Shown here one piece after another: positions 1-10,247 of a stretch of DNA of 64,000 bases. Position numbers and translations under genes: made by a program. The first letter of the stretch is position 1; each line of letters begins with the position of its first letter. The notes under the pieces are model-generated. The model was not told the origin of the DNA. It did no database searches and was given only the letters and a program-made list of their open reading frames with translations. The stretch covers positions 14,788,589 to 14,852,588 of the forward strand of contig NC_056052.1 in NCBI RefSeq assembly GCF_004379255.2, given 5' to 3'. Origin of the DNA: Salvia splendens (lineage: Eukaryota; Streptophyta; Magnoliopsida; Lamiales; Lamiaceae).

Positions 1-564
1 ATAGCAATCCTAGCACCACTAGATAATGATCACCACTACCCAATATATCTGGATCGTTGGGTGACGAAAAACTCACACCTTTGGTAAGTCAAAGTAGTAG
101 ATACTCAATATCGTATACTCAATGCTAACGTACATTGATTAAGAAATTAATTATCAAGACCTCGTCTTTCAGTAGATAGCATAAAGACTTGTCTTGCTGT
201 TAGATCCATTCAGTGCTATACCACACCAACATCATCTTATTTCAATAGGCTTAGGACTAACATTGCAACCTTTCGCGATAGGTAGTCTAGGGCTATCTAG
301 GTTGTGAAATTCTTATTTTTCTTTGTTTAGAACTGACCTCGTTACCTTAAATTGGACGACGCCCACAACCGGTCTACTAAAACAAAGACTTAGACTTTGT
401 TACATTTGCTTATACATTTAAATATGCAATAAACAACCATTAAATGTAAAACATAACAACATTATGATAAAAAATAATCTGTTGCATTTATTGGAAAATA
501 ACAATTAGAGTTTTACAGTATCCAATCACTCGAAAGGTGATTTCTAGTATACAAAACCCTAACA
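1..564 (-). repeat. Partial 3' LTR of copia-A0
   Basis: On the minus strand this starts TGTTAGGGTTT directly after a polypurine tract, and it matches the starts of the copia-A1 LTRs at 52720 and 58668. Only the first 564 bases lie in the window. Confidence 0.85.
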
Positions 565-565
565 A

Positions 566-641
566 TCTCCCACTTATACTCAAAACAGCTTTCGAGTATA
601 CAAAATGGCAGTGCACACGTCTAAATTTCTCCCACTTATAC
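566..641 (-). other. Duplicated polypurine tract of copia-A0
   Basis: Two copies of the 14-base string GTATAAGTGGGAGA (minus sense) lie at 628-641 and 566-579. The inner copy abuts the 3' LTR and is the expected plus-strand primer. The upstream copy contains the pol stop codon at 636-638. The same arrangement is present in copia-A1. Confidence 0.7.
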
Positions 642-2089
642 TAAAAGTGAGTTGAGGTATTGAATGAGTCGAACTCCCATCCCTTCAACGTGGCACTCGA
701 ACGGTTTCACCGCCAAAGCCTTTGTAAAAGGATCTGGCAGGTTGTTCTCTGACGCAATCTTGACCACTTGTATGTCTCCTCTCTGCACTATATCCCTGAT
801 GATATGATACTTCCGCTCTATGTGTTTGCTCGCTTTGTGAGCTCTTGGTTCTTTCGAGTTTGCCACAGCACCAGAATTGTCACAATAAATGGTGATGCTC
901 TTGGGCAGATTCGAAATCAGACCTAAATCCATAAGGAAGTTCTTGAACCATACAGCTTCTTTTGCAGCCTCCGAAGCGGCCACATACTCGGCTTCCATGG
1001 TCGAGACCACGATGCATTTCTTCTTCACACTCTTCCAAATTACGGATCCACCTCCTAAGATGAACACATATCCTGATGTAGATTTTCTCGAGTCCTGATC
1101 AACTTGAAAGTCTGAGTCAGTATATCCCAAAGGACAGAGCTCGGCTGCATTGTAAACTAGAGCATAGTCCTTAGTCCGTTTAAGGTACTTGAGTATGTTC
1201 TTTACGGCAGTCCAATGTCCTTGGCCCGGATTCGACTGATATCTTGCCACCATGCCAACAACAAAACAAATATCAGGTCTAGTACAAAGCATAGCATACA
1301 TGAGACTTCCAACTGCCGAAGCATATGTAATCCTTCTCATTGCTTGTATCTCAGACGGGGTTTTAGGGCACATCTCTTGGGATAAATGAATGCCATGTCT
1401 AAAAGGTAAGAAACCTTTCTTGGCGTCCTGCATGCTAAAACGACTAAGTACTGTGTTGATGTAAGGTTCTTGAGATAAGCACAACATCTTCTTTTCTTGA
1501 TTCCGAAGAACCTTGATCCCGAGGATGTGTCCCGCGTCTCCCATATCCTTCATCTCGAACTGGTTCGACAACCATGTTCGTACTGATGACAACATCTTTT
1601 TATTGTTTCCAATTAGAAGAATGTCATCTACATATAATACTAAGAACACTACATTCCTCTTATCAACTTTCTTATACACGCATCTTTCACTTGGGCACTT
1701 TTCAAATCCAAACTTGCGAACAGTTTGATCGAAACATTGGTTCCACGATCTAGATGCTAAATGCCCTTCTTAAGCTTCCAAACCATGTGTTCTTCTCCCT
1801 TTATGGCATATCCTTCGGGTTGTTCCATGTAGATGGTCTCCTCAAGACCGCGGTTTAGAAACGCAGTCTTAACGTCCATCTGCCATACATCCCAATCCAT
1901 ATAAGCTGCATTAGACAATAGTATCCGGATTGATTTGAGCATGGCCACTAGGGAGAAGGTCTCGTCATAATCGACGCCTTCCTTTTTGGTACATCCCAAT
2001 CCATATAAGCTGCAATAGACAATAGTATCCGCAAAGTTCCAGGAATCTAATACATTGTTGTCCGAGGAGTGATCCATAGATTCTCCCAA
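636..2089 (-). pseudogene. Copia-A0 reverse transcriptase / RNase H remnant
   Basis: Two open stretches (1757-2089 and 636-1679) encode the copia RT and RNase H. The first has [20 protein letters not shown]. The second has the catalytic YVDD motif (near 1623-1634), then CTRPDICF and the RNase H motifs [10 protein letters not shown] and YCDNSGA. The protein would copy element RNA into DNA in cytoplasmic particles. A frameshift and a small deletion near 1745-1760 separate the two parts. The N-terminal RT coding region is largely missing: a deletion at 1990-2032 is filled by a copied downstream segment (see findings). The final ORF of 347 residues is intact to the stop, but the polyprotein as a whole is dead. 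Confidence 0.85.
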
Positions 2090-3440
2090 ACCAATGTATT
2101 TGTCGGGCTCATGCGAACCCTCCCACTGCGGCGCGGCACTACAATATTTTGAGTAGAAGTTGAAGTTTCGGGAATTGTTTGTACACTTGGTACTTGTTCT
2201 TGGTTAATGGAACTTGTGACAGAAGTTAGCTCATCAAGAGCCATTTCACTGTTCGGTTTATGATTCATTACATAGTCTTCCTCTAAGAATGTCGCGTGAG
2301 TACTCACAATGACTTTCTTGTCTCGGAGACTAAAGAATTCATAACCTTTCATCCCTTTGGGGTATCCTATAAACAAACATACCTCCGTCCTTGATCCTAG
2401 CTTAGTTGGATCCTTTTCCAATACATGAGCCGGGCAACCCCAAATCTTGAGATGTGCTAGATTGGGCTTGCGCCCAGTCCACAAGTTGTCTAAAATATGG
2501 CTTGCAGAAAGTAGGTACGGATTTTGATGGTAAATTGTCTAAAATATGGCTTGCAGAAAGCAAGGCATGTCCCCAAATCGAAATAGGCAGACGTGCATAA
2601 CTCATCATCGATCGAACAATATTTAACAAGGTCCTGTTCCTTCTTTCAGCCACGCCGTTCTGCTGGGGCGTGCCAGCCGCAGTCAGTTGGGATTCAATTC
2701 CCGACTCCGATAAGTAGTCCAAAAATTCGGCACTGAGGTATTCGCCTTCACGATCAAATCGTAGGCTTTTGATATTCTTTCCATGATACTTCTCCACAAG
2801 AGTCTTAAAGTCTTTAAACTTGTCAAAAGACTCTGACTTGTGACGCATCAAATAGACATATCCAATTTTCGAGAAGTCATCAATAAATGTGATGAAGTAT
2901 CGAAAACCACCTCTTGCCTCCGTAGACATTGGTCCACGTACATCGGAATGAACGAGCTCAAGTACTTCCTTGGCCCTATTGCCCTTAGCCTTAAAAGGCC
3001 TCTTGGGCATCTTGCCTTCTAAGCATGACTCACACTCATGAAAAGGTTCCTCCTCTAGACCTTTGATAAGGTCTTGTTGAACAAGAGAATGGATCCTCCT
3101 TTCATTTGCATGACCAAGTCTAAGGTGCCATAAGTACGTTTCGTTCATTGAACTTGAAGGTTCCTTTCGTTTCTTTGAAATTTTCGATGTTGTATTGAGT
3201 TCTGAATTGCGATTATTAAATTGTGTACAGATTGTTTTCCATGATACCACGACAGATATAAGAACCATGTTTCTTAATAACGCAGTTGTCATTAAAAGAA
3301 ATCGAATATCCATCAAAAACCAATTTAGAAACTGAAATTAAATTTCTTCTAAAAGAAGGTATCAACAAAACATTCTTCAAAATAAAAAATCTATCACTAC
3401 TAAAACGCAAATAAATGTCTCCCACTGCAACGGCCGCCAC
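2047..3440 (-). pseudogene. Copia-A0 GAG-preintegrase / integrase remnant
   Basis: The minus-strand stretches 3216-3440, 2402-3316 and 2047-2484 encode the zinc-binding preintegrase (LWHLRLGHANERRIHSL, then CESCLEGK) and the integrase core. Core signatures are LVHSDVRGPM, a damaged second-Asp region (RFDREGEY) and GTPQQNGVAERRNRTLLN with the catalytic Glu. The C-terminal part has the typical copia GYPKGMKGYEFF. Integrase joins the DNA copy to the host chromosome. Frame changes occur near 3216-3316 and 2402-2484. The second is caused by a local duplication of 26 bases (2486-2511 and 2535-2560) that replaces original sequence. Confidence 0.8.
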
Positions 3441-3956
3441 TTTGGTAGCGTCGCCCAGCTAGACTTCGATCTCATGATCATGTAGCCGTCTTGTCACCTG
3501 AATTAAGTCAGGATCAAAACAAATATGATCAGTAGCTCCTGTGTCAATAACCCAAGTGCATATAGATGTCGAAGCCAAACATGACTCGACTACTAGAGCT
3601 TGGTGCATACCTGTAGCCTTGCCCCTTTTAGGACAGTCTGGCTTCCAATGCCCCTTCTCGCCACACTTGAAACACTTTCCCGAGGCCTTCTTATTTGCCT
3701 TTTTCTTCTTCTTTCCCTTAGCCACTTTGCCCGATTCTGAGTTCGGTGCCTGCCTTTTTCCTTTGCTAGGCTTGAAGCTAAAGCAACGAGGCGCCGAAGT
3801 CATCATGGCAGCCTTAGCCTGAACCATGAGGTCCTCTGCCGACTGAAGTTCAGTCAACAGCTCTGCCAAGGTGTAATACCTTTTGTTCATCTCAAAGTTG
3901 AGCTTGAACTGCTGGTACGCTAGGGGGAAGACTTTGAAGGATGATTGTCACTTGGG
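3441..3956 (-). pseudogene. Copia-A0 gag C-terminal half and protease
   Basis: The 143-residue open stretch at 3459-3890 encodes the end of gag and the protease start. It contains a lysine-rich segment (KGKKKKKANKK), one CCHC nucleic-acid-binding knuckle (CFKCGEKGHWKPDC) and the aspartic protease active site WVIDTGATDHIC. The N-terminal half of gag is absent. Copia similarity upstream of 3890 continues only to about 3956 and then stops against the LTR that begins at 3959. Confidence 0.82.
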
Positions 3957-3958
3957 GT

Positions 3959-5497
3959 TGACTGCTACCACGCTTTACTAAAGTGGGTTAACTAAGACCT
4001 AGACTACTCAAGTCGTGAATCAACATGATCAACTAATAAGATGAAAACAACATATCTGAAACTGATCAACTTCAAGCAAAAAAAACAATACTGCACATTA
4101 AGTACTTGGGACCACTGAAGGAAAAACTATGCACCACCAAAAAGCTGCCAACAACAAAAGGTGACAAAGACTACAATCCCAACGAACTACGATCTTCTTC
4201 TTCACTAACAACTAAATAAGCACGCACAGTAGATTAAAACAGAGCATATGACGCCGACGTAGAGATGTGGGTTGATCTAGCTCTTCTGGTGGTTGGCTTT
4301 GGTCTTTTTTTGTTTCCTCTTTAGTGTTTTTAGTCCTTTTTTTCCCACTTGATAGAATGGAGGATCTCGGCTTGTGGGACATCTACTCTGCTTCTTCATG
4401 TTCTTGTTTAGATCTTAGTCACTTTTGGGCTAAGATCATGTTTTTGGAACATTACATTTTGATTTTATTTACGGGTTGGGGGTCTGCCTAAACCCCCGCC
4501 CACAAAGGGCGGTTTTATTAATAATAAAAAAACAGAGCATATGACGGGAAAGCGAGAAACAAACAGACTAAAACACGAATCCATGCGATTCAAATAGAAA
4601 GGAAACAAATCTAAGCAGCTCTCCTAATTTCATGCAAGTTGATGAACTAAAGCTCAGATCTAAACATGAATAGCTGAATTACGCAGAGTTAACTTCCAAA
4701 TCAGAACAGAACTAAACTAAACAAGGGAAACAAGATCAGAGAACATCAGATCCAAAACAGCTTGCAATTAAGAACTCTATTTCATAACTATTCTTCGATC
4801 AACCAAACAAAACAGAATTCAAAACTTAGATTCAAAAGATCAGGTAATAACCAAAGATACTAGAGTAGCAACTAAGAGAAAATCAGAATAACAACTGAAC
4901 TAAGGAAAAACATGAACTAAACACTGAATAGCAACTGTTTCGACCCCTCGGGGTTTAAGGAAAAACAAACTATGAAGACTTCAAGGCGGATCTAAGTCTC
5001 TTCTTCCTTGATGAGGAAGAAGAGAAGAAGATTGAGGTAGAACAACGACTCTGATGACTCCTAGTTTCCATGGACTGTGTAGTGACAAAGATGAGGATCT
5101 GGACCCAAAAAGAACGAACCTCTCTATGTGCCTTGTCTCCACTATTTATAAGATGGCCTTAGCCCAAATCTCTAGGTTAAGCTGATCTTGTCTTGACATT
5201 AATGCCACTGAGATGGAATCTTCTTTTCTCTATCTTATGACTCATCATCTCATGTGATGAACTTCTCTTGATCAACTCGCTGGTTGGGCAGACTCCATTG
5301 CTTGTTCGGATTGATCAGCTTGCCTTCAGTTTTGGCTATTCATTGCTTGTTTTCTGAGTTGATCAAGTCGTCCATGCACTCCGCCGCTTCAACACTTTTC
5401 CAGCCCCTGCACACTCAAATACACACTTTTTCACACATTATCACCTCTGTTAGTGTAATAAACCCTTATAAAACCATGCCTGTAATGAGCCCTATCA
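3959..5497 (-). repeat. LTR (3' LTR) of the pol-less Ty3-type element
   Basis: On the minus strand it starts TGATAGGGCTC and ends AGCAGTCA, with TG...CA termini. A purine-rich tract at 5498-5516 precedes it, as expected for a 3' LTR. A TATA box (TATAAATAG, minus sense) lies at 5141-5150. The LTR at 41563-42747 has the same start (TGATGAGGCTC) and the same end (AAAGCGTGG then AGCAGCCA), so both belong to related families. It abuts copia-A0 gag at 3956-3959. Confidence 0.72.
4239..4546 (+). mobile_element. Short A-tailed retroposon (LINE 3' end or SINE) with 15-bp target duplication
   Basis: The 15-base string acagagcatatgacg occurs at 4239-4253 and 4532-4546. Between them lies about 275 bases that end in an A-rich tail (aataataaaaaa). 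Long direct duplications plus an A-tail are the signature of target-primed reverse transcription. I see no clear pol III A/B boxes and no coding sequence, so a 5'-truncated LINE and a SINE are both possible. A CCGCCC/GGGCGG stem lies just before the tail. It is inserted inside the LTR at 3959-5497. Confidence 0.7.
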
Positions 5498-6443
5498 AAC
5501 TGCTCACACTTAAACCATGTTTGTCCTCAAGTATGAAAGATCAACAAGAAAAAGGGCAAGTTACACGCTTTGGTCCCTGACTGACTCCTAAAACTAAACA
5601 GACTCACATATACTAACACAGACAAAAAGGACAACACTTAAGCACATATTTACATTTCCATGTTTGAAACTAGCTCAACTTCTGGCAATATTCCCCACAA
5701 GCTTAAGGTAATTCCAAATATTTTGTAGTCTCAAATTCCTCCCTCCCCTTTTGTTAATTCTGATCAGCCTATCAGTTCGTCAAGATAGCCCCTACTCTAG
5801 CCAACTGTTGGATTCACTCGGTCACTCATTCCTCAGCAGAGATGTTAGGACCATTCAATCACTAATTATGCCATACCACCGATGCTTTAGTTCCATTGAC
5901 ACAGAATAGTTCCTTAAGGTCTTTCTTGAGGTTGTAATGGGGCTAGGGGTTATGATGTAAATAGGGAAGGGTCCTATGGGTTCTAAGTTCTGAGAAATCT
6001 TCAAAACAACGAAGGACATGTGAACTTGGAAACAAAACTGGAGTAACCTCCCTATTACATCTTCAAAAATTTACCAAAATCAAATAGTATCCCTTGGTTG
6101 TTTTGGCCTTTTTCATCTAACATTTTCCACAGGTTACATTATTTCATGCCCTATTTAACTGAGATGTATTTTTTACAAACTTCTCATACTTAGACCGCGC
6201 ATCGGGCTAAGTGGGAGAATACACCACCAAATCACAGAAGAAGACACTCAAAGCACACACAAACTTCTCACACTTAGAGTGGACGCCATGCTAAGTGTAT
6301 AGAAGATAGACAGAATAACAGAAAAGTATATACAGACAGAATTAAAAATACTTGGTCATTGGGGGAACGGTCATCACCTAGGCTGATCCCTCCTGGAGTC
6401 AGTAGGTCTGGGGTGGGAGTCGTCTTGTCCATGTGGCCACCTA
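5498..6443. other. Non-coding 3' region of the pol-less Ty3-type element
   Basis: No convincing coding sequence. Near the LTR the minus strand carries a purine-rich tract. At 6188-6212 and 6270-6298 there are two short hairpins (arms acttag/ctaagt and acacttag/ctaagtgt), each preceded by the same AAACTTCTCA sequence. Confidence 0.5.
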
Positions 6444-7020
6444 CTACTCGCGCCCGGGGCTGTCGGTTGGGGAACCCTTTCTGGCCATCAGAGACACCAT
6501 CTCTTGCACCGCGTAGACTGACGTCCTAACTTTCTCGTTGTGCTTCATCTGGACTTCTGTCTGGGTCGTTAGCAGTTGTGTCTGGGCATCATAGCTCAGA
6601 GTTATTCTTTCTGTGTTCAGGGCTATCCTAAGCAGCCGTTCCATTCTTGCTCTCTAGTCGTCCAGGTGGCCCATGAGTTCCACGAGGCTAGCATGTCCCG
6701 GAGACACTGCATGGGTGGTAGATGTAGTAGGTGCAGCAGTTTCATTATGTGGCTCTGTCTCTTTATCCTCTTCAACCACAACCACATCCATCTCCTTTTT
6801 CTTAGGCTTCCTCTTAATAGCTCTCTCCGGCTGCGAATCCGGCTTAATCACCTAATAGAAGTGCGTTCTGCCTCCTCTGCACTAGGATGCCTACATTCTT
6901 GAAGAACCGCGTACCAAACAGCTCCGGATCAGGGCAGTAGGTCATCCTGGGTATACATCCGACCACCGTCATATCCACACAATTTGCAAAGATAGCTCCC
7001 AATACATGACAGCAATTTAA
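6444..7020 (-). pseudogene. Broken ORF of unknown function in the pol-less element
   Basis: Open stretches at 6654-6851 and 6444-6644, plus the translated interval 6850-7020, look like pieces of one degraded protein on the minus strand. Readable parts are CHVLGAIFANCVDM and DPELFGTRFFKN, then a basic run RAIKRKPKKKE that resembles a nuclear-localisation signal, an acidic/Thr-rich stretch, and a helix-prone tail. I do not recognise the family with certainty. It sits where Athila-type elements have their post-pol ORF, so it could be a relic of such an ORF. Stops separate the pieces. Confidence 0.4.
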
Positions 7021-7286
7021 GTTGCGGGAGGCGCGGCTGGATATAAACTAACAGGTCCTAGCGATCCAATACCCCAGATGCAGTAGGCCTCAGCGGCTCC
7101 TGCTTTTTTTGGCTTTTCCAGTGATGGCTCTGACTTGTTCTCAGCACTAGATGTTTCCTTTTTCTCGGCTTCACTTACACCTTCTTCCTCTCCCTTCTTC
7201 TCATTCACCCTGGCTTCTGCTCTGTCCTCTTGTATCCCTTTCATTATATCAACCAGTAATGCAACCTGCTTGATCATCTCATCCAT
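7017..7286 (-). CDS. Small Lys/Glu-rich ORF (89 aa), unknown
   Basis: An open frame starting MDEMIKQVALLVDIMKGIQE is followed by an extended charged region rich in Glu, Lys and Ser. The N-terminal part looks helical and could form a coiled coil. It overlaps the end of the Gln/Pro-rich ORF upstream by a few bases in another frame, so it may be the frameshifted continuation of that protein. No catalytic motif is visible. Confidence 0.35.
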   Translation of the reverse strand: MDEMIKQVALLVDIMKGIQEDRAEARVNEKKGEEEGVSEAEKKETSSAENKSEPSLEKPKKAGAAEAYCIWGIGSLGPVSLYPAAPPAT

Positions 7287-7819
7287 ACTGTATTCTGCTC
7301 GTCATTTGATCTCAAGCAACACCTCATGCTTTGTTGGGATACGATCAATCTCTCGATCCTTCCTTTAGTGGAGTCTGCGTAGTTATTCTCAACCCAAAGT
7401 GGTTCATAACTCTGTTGCGGTTGTGGTTGACATTGAGGTGGATTAGGACGAGCTTGGCTTTGATAATACTGGGGCTCTTTAGTTTGCCAGTCCCCTTCTT
7501 GCCATGTTGGGAGACACTCCTCTGTATCTGGGAGCCACGGGCTATGGGCTTGATCCTGGAAGGGTCGATAGTGGCTAGGGTCATTTGCTTGATAAGTTTG
7601 CTGACTGAGCTCATAAACATGAAGGTCAGGATAAGATGGGGAGTCGTGATATGTCGTCTGCCATGTGGTCAGTTGGGTGGCATTTGGATACGGCTCTGAC
7701 TGATGTGGAAAAGATGAGTACTCTTTAGGCCAATTCCATTCTCCGCATGGTTGGTATCCATAATGGCATACATCTGCTTGCCCTCCTGGATTCCAACTTT
7801 TGTTTGAGCTCCAAATCAC
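7274..7819 (-). CDS. Gln/Pro/Tyr-rich ORF downstream of gag (181 aa)
   Basis: The translation is low-complexity and rich in Gln, Pro, Tyr, Trp and His (for example NPPQCQPQPQQSYEPLW). It follows the gag capsid remnant on the same strand at the position of a gag C-terminal linker or nucleocapsid region, but it contains no CCHC knuckle. Probably the tail of the gag polyprotein of this element, now separated by frameshifts. No enzymatic motif. Confidence 0.4.
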   Translation of the reverse strand: MIWSSNKSWNPGGQADVCHYGYQPCGEWNWPKEYSSFPHQSEPYPNATQLTTWQTTYHDSPSYPDLHVYELSQQTYQANDPSHYRPFQDQAHSPWLPDTEECLPTWQEGDWQTKEPQYYQSQARPNPPQCQPQPQQSYEPLWVENNYADSTKGRIERLIVSQQSMRCCLRSNDEQNTVWMR

Positions 7820-8137
7820 TCATGTGCTTTGGCTATGATTTACTTGATGAGTTTGGAAATGGGCTCTGTTCGAAGGAACTTGTGGATGGCTTGATTTGAG
7901 AACTGAACTGAACACTTCTTCAAATCTGTCAACTCGGCTTTACAGCAATGTGTTGTTATCCATGCCGTGAGTGTTCATCCCATTCTCATGAGGTAGAGTT
8001 TCCGACGTATCATCATACCCTCTCTTCGCACCTAGAAGTTTATTCAGGACGATATTGGCTTTACTCAACCGAAGTTGGGAGAAATTCCCTCCGCTCGACC
8101 AGTTTACAATGTCCTTACTACTTGTATCCATTCCCGC

Positions 8138-8535
8138 TTAGAACCTTGAATAGACTTCCACTTCCATCATGTTGTGATTTGGGCATCCATCTAGAAGACC
8201 TCTGTATCTGTGCCAATATTTGCTCAGACTTTCACCACACCCTTGGGTAGCTTCTCTAATTTCCCTTTGAGTGCATTTGCTTTTGCTGCTGGGAAAAATT
8301 GATTTCGGAACTCCCCTTTGAAATCTGACCATGTGCTGATACTGTTGGACTCCAATCCTCTAAACCAAGCATATGCTTCGCCTTTCAAAGAGAGAGGAAT
8401 AATTCTAAGCTTGAAATCCTCCTCACTTGACCCCTTTGGCCATTTCTGCACTCTACAGATCGTCCTAAATTCATGAAGGAATTCAATCGGGCTTTCACTT
8501 TTATTTAGTTGAAAGCCCTTTGAGCCCAAAATCAA
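8138..8535 (-). pseudogene. Ty3-type gag capsid remnant (retrotrans_gag-like)
   Basis: Frame one (8224-8535) reads LRIIPLSLKGEAYAWFRGL then STWSDFKGEFRNQFFP, the typical core of plant Ty3 gag. After one frameshift near 8225-8260 the overlapping frame (8138-8332) continues with REIREATQGCGESL, YWHRYRGLLDGCPNH, the usual next segment. Gag forms the particle in which reverse transcription takes place. The length is far below a full gag and the frame is broken, so this is a relic. The motif spacing resembles Athila/Tat gag more than that of the Tekay elements elsewhere in the window. Confidence 0.7.
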
Positions 8536-8836
8536 TCCTCTTATTTTTATTTTCGGTCAAACATATCTCCAACTCAATTCCTACATCTCCAATATTCCCC
8601 TGTATCAGAAAAGTCTCCAACCAAATCTTTGAGATATATGCATACATATCTTTACTCAACAATAGCAATCAGTTTATGCCTACAAATATTCTCTCTTCTG
8701 CGTTCTTTCACATCCAAAATTTTGGGAGTGAGCCATCAATCTACTGCTGTTTTCTTCTATTCCACGAAGGTATACTGAGTACTTTGTTTTACTCTTTCTT
8801 CTTTTCCATGGCATATCATTCACGATAGTTCACTCA
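8536..8836. other. AT-rich DNA without recognisable features
   Basis: No gene, LTR or repeat was identified. It may be leader sequence upstream of the gag remnant or unrelated flank. Confidence 0.4.
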
Positions 8837-9284
8837 GAGCAACTCCAAGGGGAGAGGTAAATGGAGAGGTAAACTAATATAACTACCATATTTACCTTTT
8901 TTTCATGAAAAATCATTCTCCAAGGGGAGATGTATTTGAGAAGGTATTATACCTTTTCCCATATTAAAAATGTATCTTTACCTCCCCATCCATTGAGAGG
9001 TGTCTTTACCTCCCCATCCATTGAGAGGTAAAATCTTATAAGTATCATATTTGCCTTATTTTAATGAAAAACTATTCTCCAAGGGAAAAGGTATTTGAGA
9101 AGGTATTACACTTTATACTTTTTAATGCATTTTGTAGTATTATTTTATATTTAAAAAATAATTTACCTTAAGATCTGATCCTTTTATATACCTTAATATA
9201 CTTAAACCCTAAATACATAATATACCTTTTATATATACATTCTCCCCTACCTTTTATATATACATTCTCCCCTTGGAGACGCTC
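8837..9284. mobile_element. MITE, 448 bp, with 3-bp TCA duplication
   Basis: The termini are inverted repeats: GAGC, two variable bases, then CTCCAAGGGGAGA on the left and its complement on the right. TCA flanks the element on both sides (8834-8836 and 9285-9287). A 3-bp TNA duplication fits the PIF/Harbinger type. Internally it holds further copies of the CTCCAAGGG motif and two adjacent copies of a 28-base segment (8973-9029). No coding capacity. Confidence 0.65.
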
Positions 9285-9287
9285 TCA

Positions 9288-9914
9288 TAGGAATTATTAC
9301 TAACACATTGAACCTTTTTTGAGAGACTTGCTCAAGATCCGATCTTTAATCTGCAGTAGTAATAGGCCCCCTTGAAACTAATTCAAATTAAAACCTTCTA
9401 AAAAGCAAATTAAAATCTTTAAAAAGTTTTAGAATGGGGATGAAGGGAAAGGGGCGAACCTGTCGTGTGAAACTGTAGCTGCCTGACCAGAGAGCGCGAC
9501 TGGACAGCGCTAAGGGGCGGCTGGCGGTGACTGACTGGAACGAGCTCGCGGTGGTGATAACGTCACGCTGATGCCAATAGACCTGGGACGGTGTGAGAAG
9601 CGGTAGTGGCAGCCGCTGGTGTTAAAAGAGAGAGAGACGGGCGAAAGGAGTTTGATGATGGGGATAGGATCTCCTGCTGTGCAGGGCTGCTGCTTCTCAC
9701 ACACCATTAAAATAATACTATATTAATTTATTTATTTATTTATTTTATTTGATTATTTTATTTCCATATGAGAGGCAGCAGCCCGTGCTGTGCATTTCAG
9801 CACAGCAGGGGATATGCGATAGTGGCCGGAGGGGGGTAAAGGAGAGAGGTCAGATTTGAGAAAGAGTGGGAGATGGGTTCTCTGTTTCTGTTTTTGGGTA
9901 AAAATTAGAGAGAG
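9288..9914. other. Flanking DNA left of copia-B
   Basis: No gene supported. It contains an interrupted GC-rich stretch (9450-9700), a TTTA-rich simple repeat (9725-9750) and a small inverted repeat gctgtgc/gcacagc near 9787-9806. A 65-codon minus-strand frame at 9510-9707 has no recognisable motif. This DNA is continuous with 37880 onward once copia-B is removed. Confidence 0.5.
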
Positions 9915-10240
9915 TGTTGAATATGAAAATCATCTTACAAAATGGAGAGAAAGGAATTTTATTGATCACATACAAATCGTGTGTTACAAAGTGAAGAAGC
10001 TAATCTATATATAGCTAAGCTAGCAACCTCACAAAAATATCTAATAACTAACTTCTAACTAAAACATCAAGATGACTCAGCTCCAGCTGTCTTCCACTTG
10101 GACAAAGGGATCCATTACATGTGTGCACATCCACAATTCACTCTCATGCAAACGAACATCCTTTTCATCTGCATACGATCATCTCCTCTAAGTATGCAAA
10201 TATCAAGCATCAACCATCACACGATTCATTACCTTCAACA
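9915..10240 (-). repeat. 3' LTR of copia-B (326 bp)
   Basis: Bounded by TGTTGAA and TTCAACA. A TATA-like ctatatatag lies near 10005-10014. The minus-strand sequence just before it, GACGGGGCG at 10241-10249, is the polypurine tract. Confidence 0.92.
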
Positions 10241-10247
10241 CGCCCCG

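Larger units (their letters stand above)
1..3956 (-). mobile_element. Copia-A0: truncated, decayed Ty1/copia element (Tork-like)
   Basis: Reading the minus strand from 3956 down to 1, the order is gag (CCHC knuckle), protease, integrase, reverse transcriptase, RNase H, polypurine tract and the start of the 3' LTR, which is copia domain order. The gag 5' part, leader and 5' LTR are missing: similarity to the related copies at 42761-46140 and 52720-60019 stops near 3956, where another LTR begins. The LTR continues past the left edge of the window. The reading frame is broken many times. The Tork assignment rests on by-eye similarity of the RT and RNase H motifs and is moderate. Confidence 0.85.
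3959..8535 (-). mobile_element. Non-autonomous Ty3/gypsy-type element: 3' LTR plus gag and extra ORFs, no pol
   Basis: Read on the minus strand: gag-like coding near 8535-8138, a Gln/Pro-rich ORF, acidic/basic ORFs, about 0.95 kb of non-coding DNA, a purine-rich tract, then a complete LTR (5497 down to 3959). No RT, RNase H or integrase motif appears between gag and the LTR. No 5' LTR was found to the right, so the element is also 5'-truncated or rearranged. The gag type and the element layout suggest an Athila/Tat-like (non-chromovirus) derivative; that clade assignment is inference. Confidence 0.6.

Noticed and set aside
9510..9707. 65-codon minus-strand frame in a GC-rich stretch
   Set aside because: No motif, no homologue in the window, low-complexity composition.
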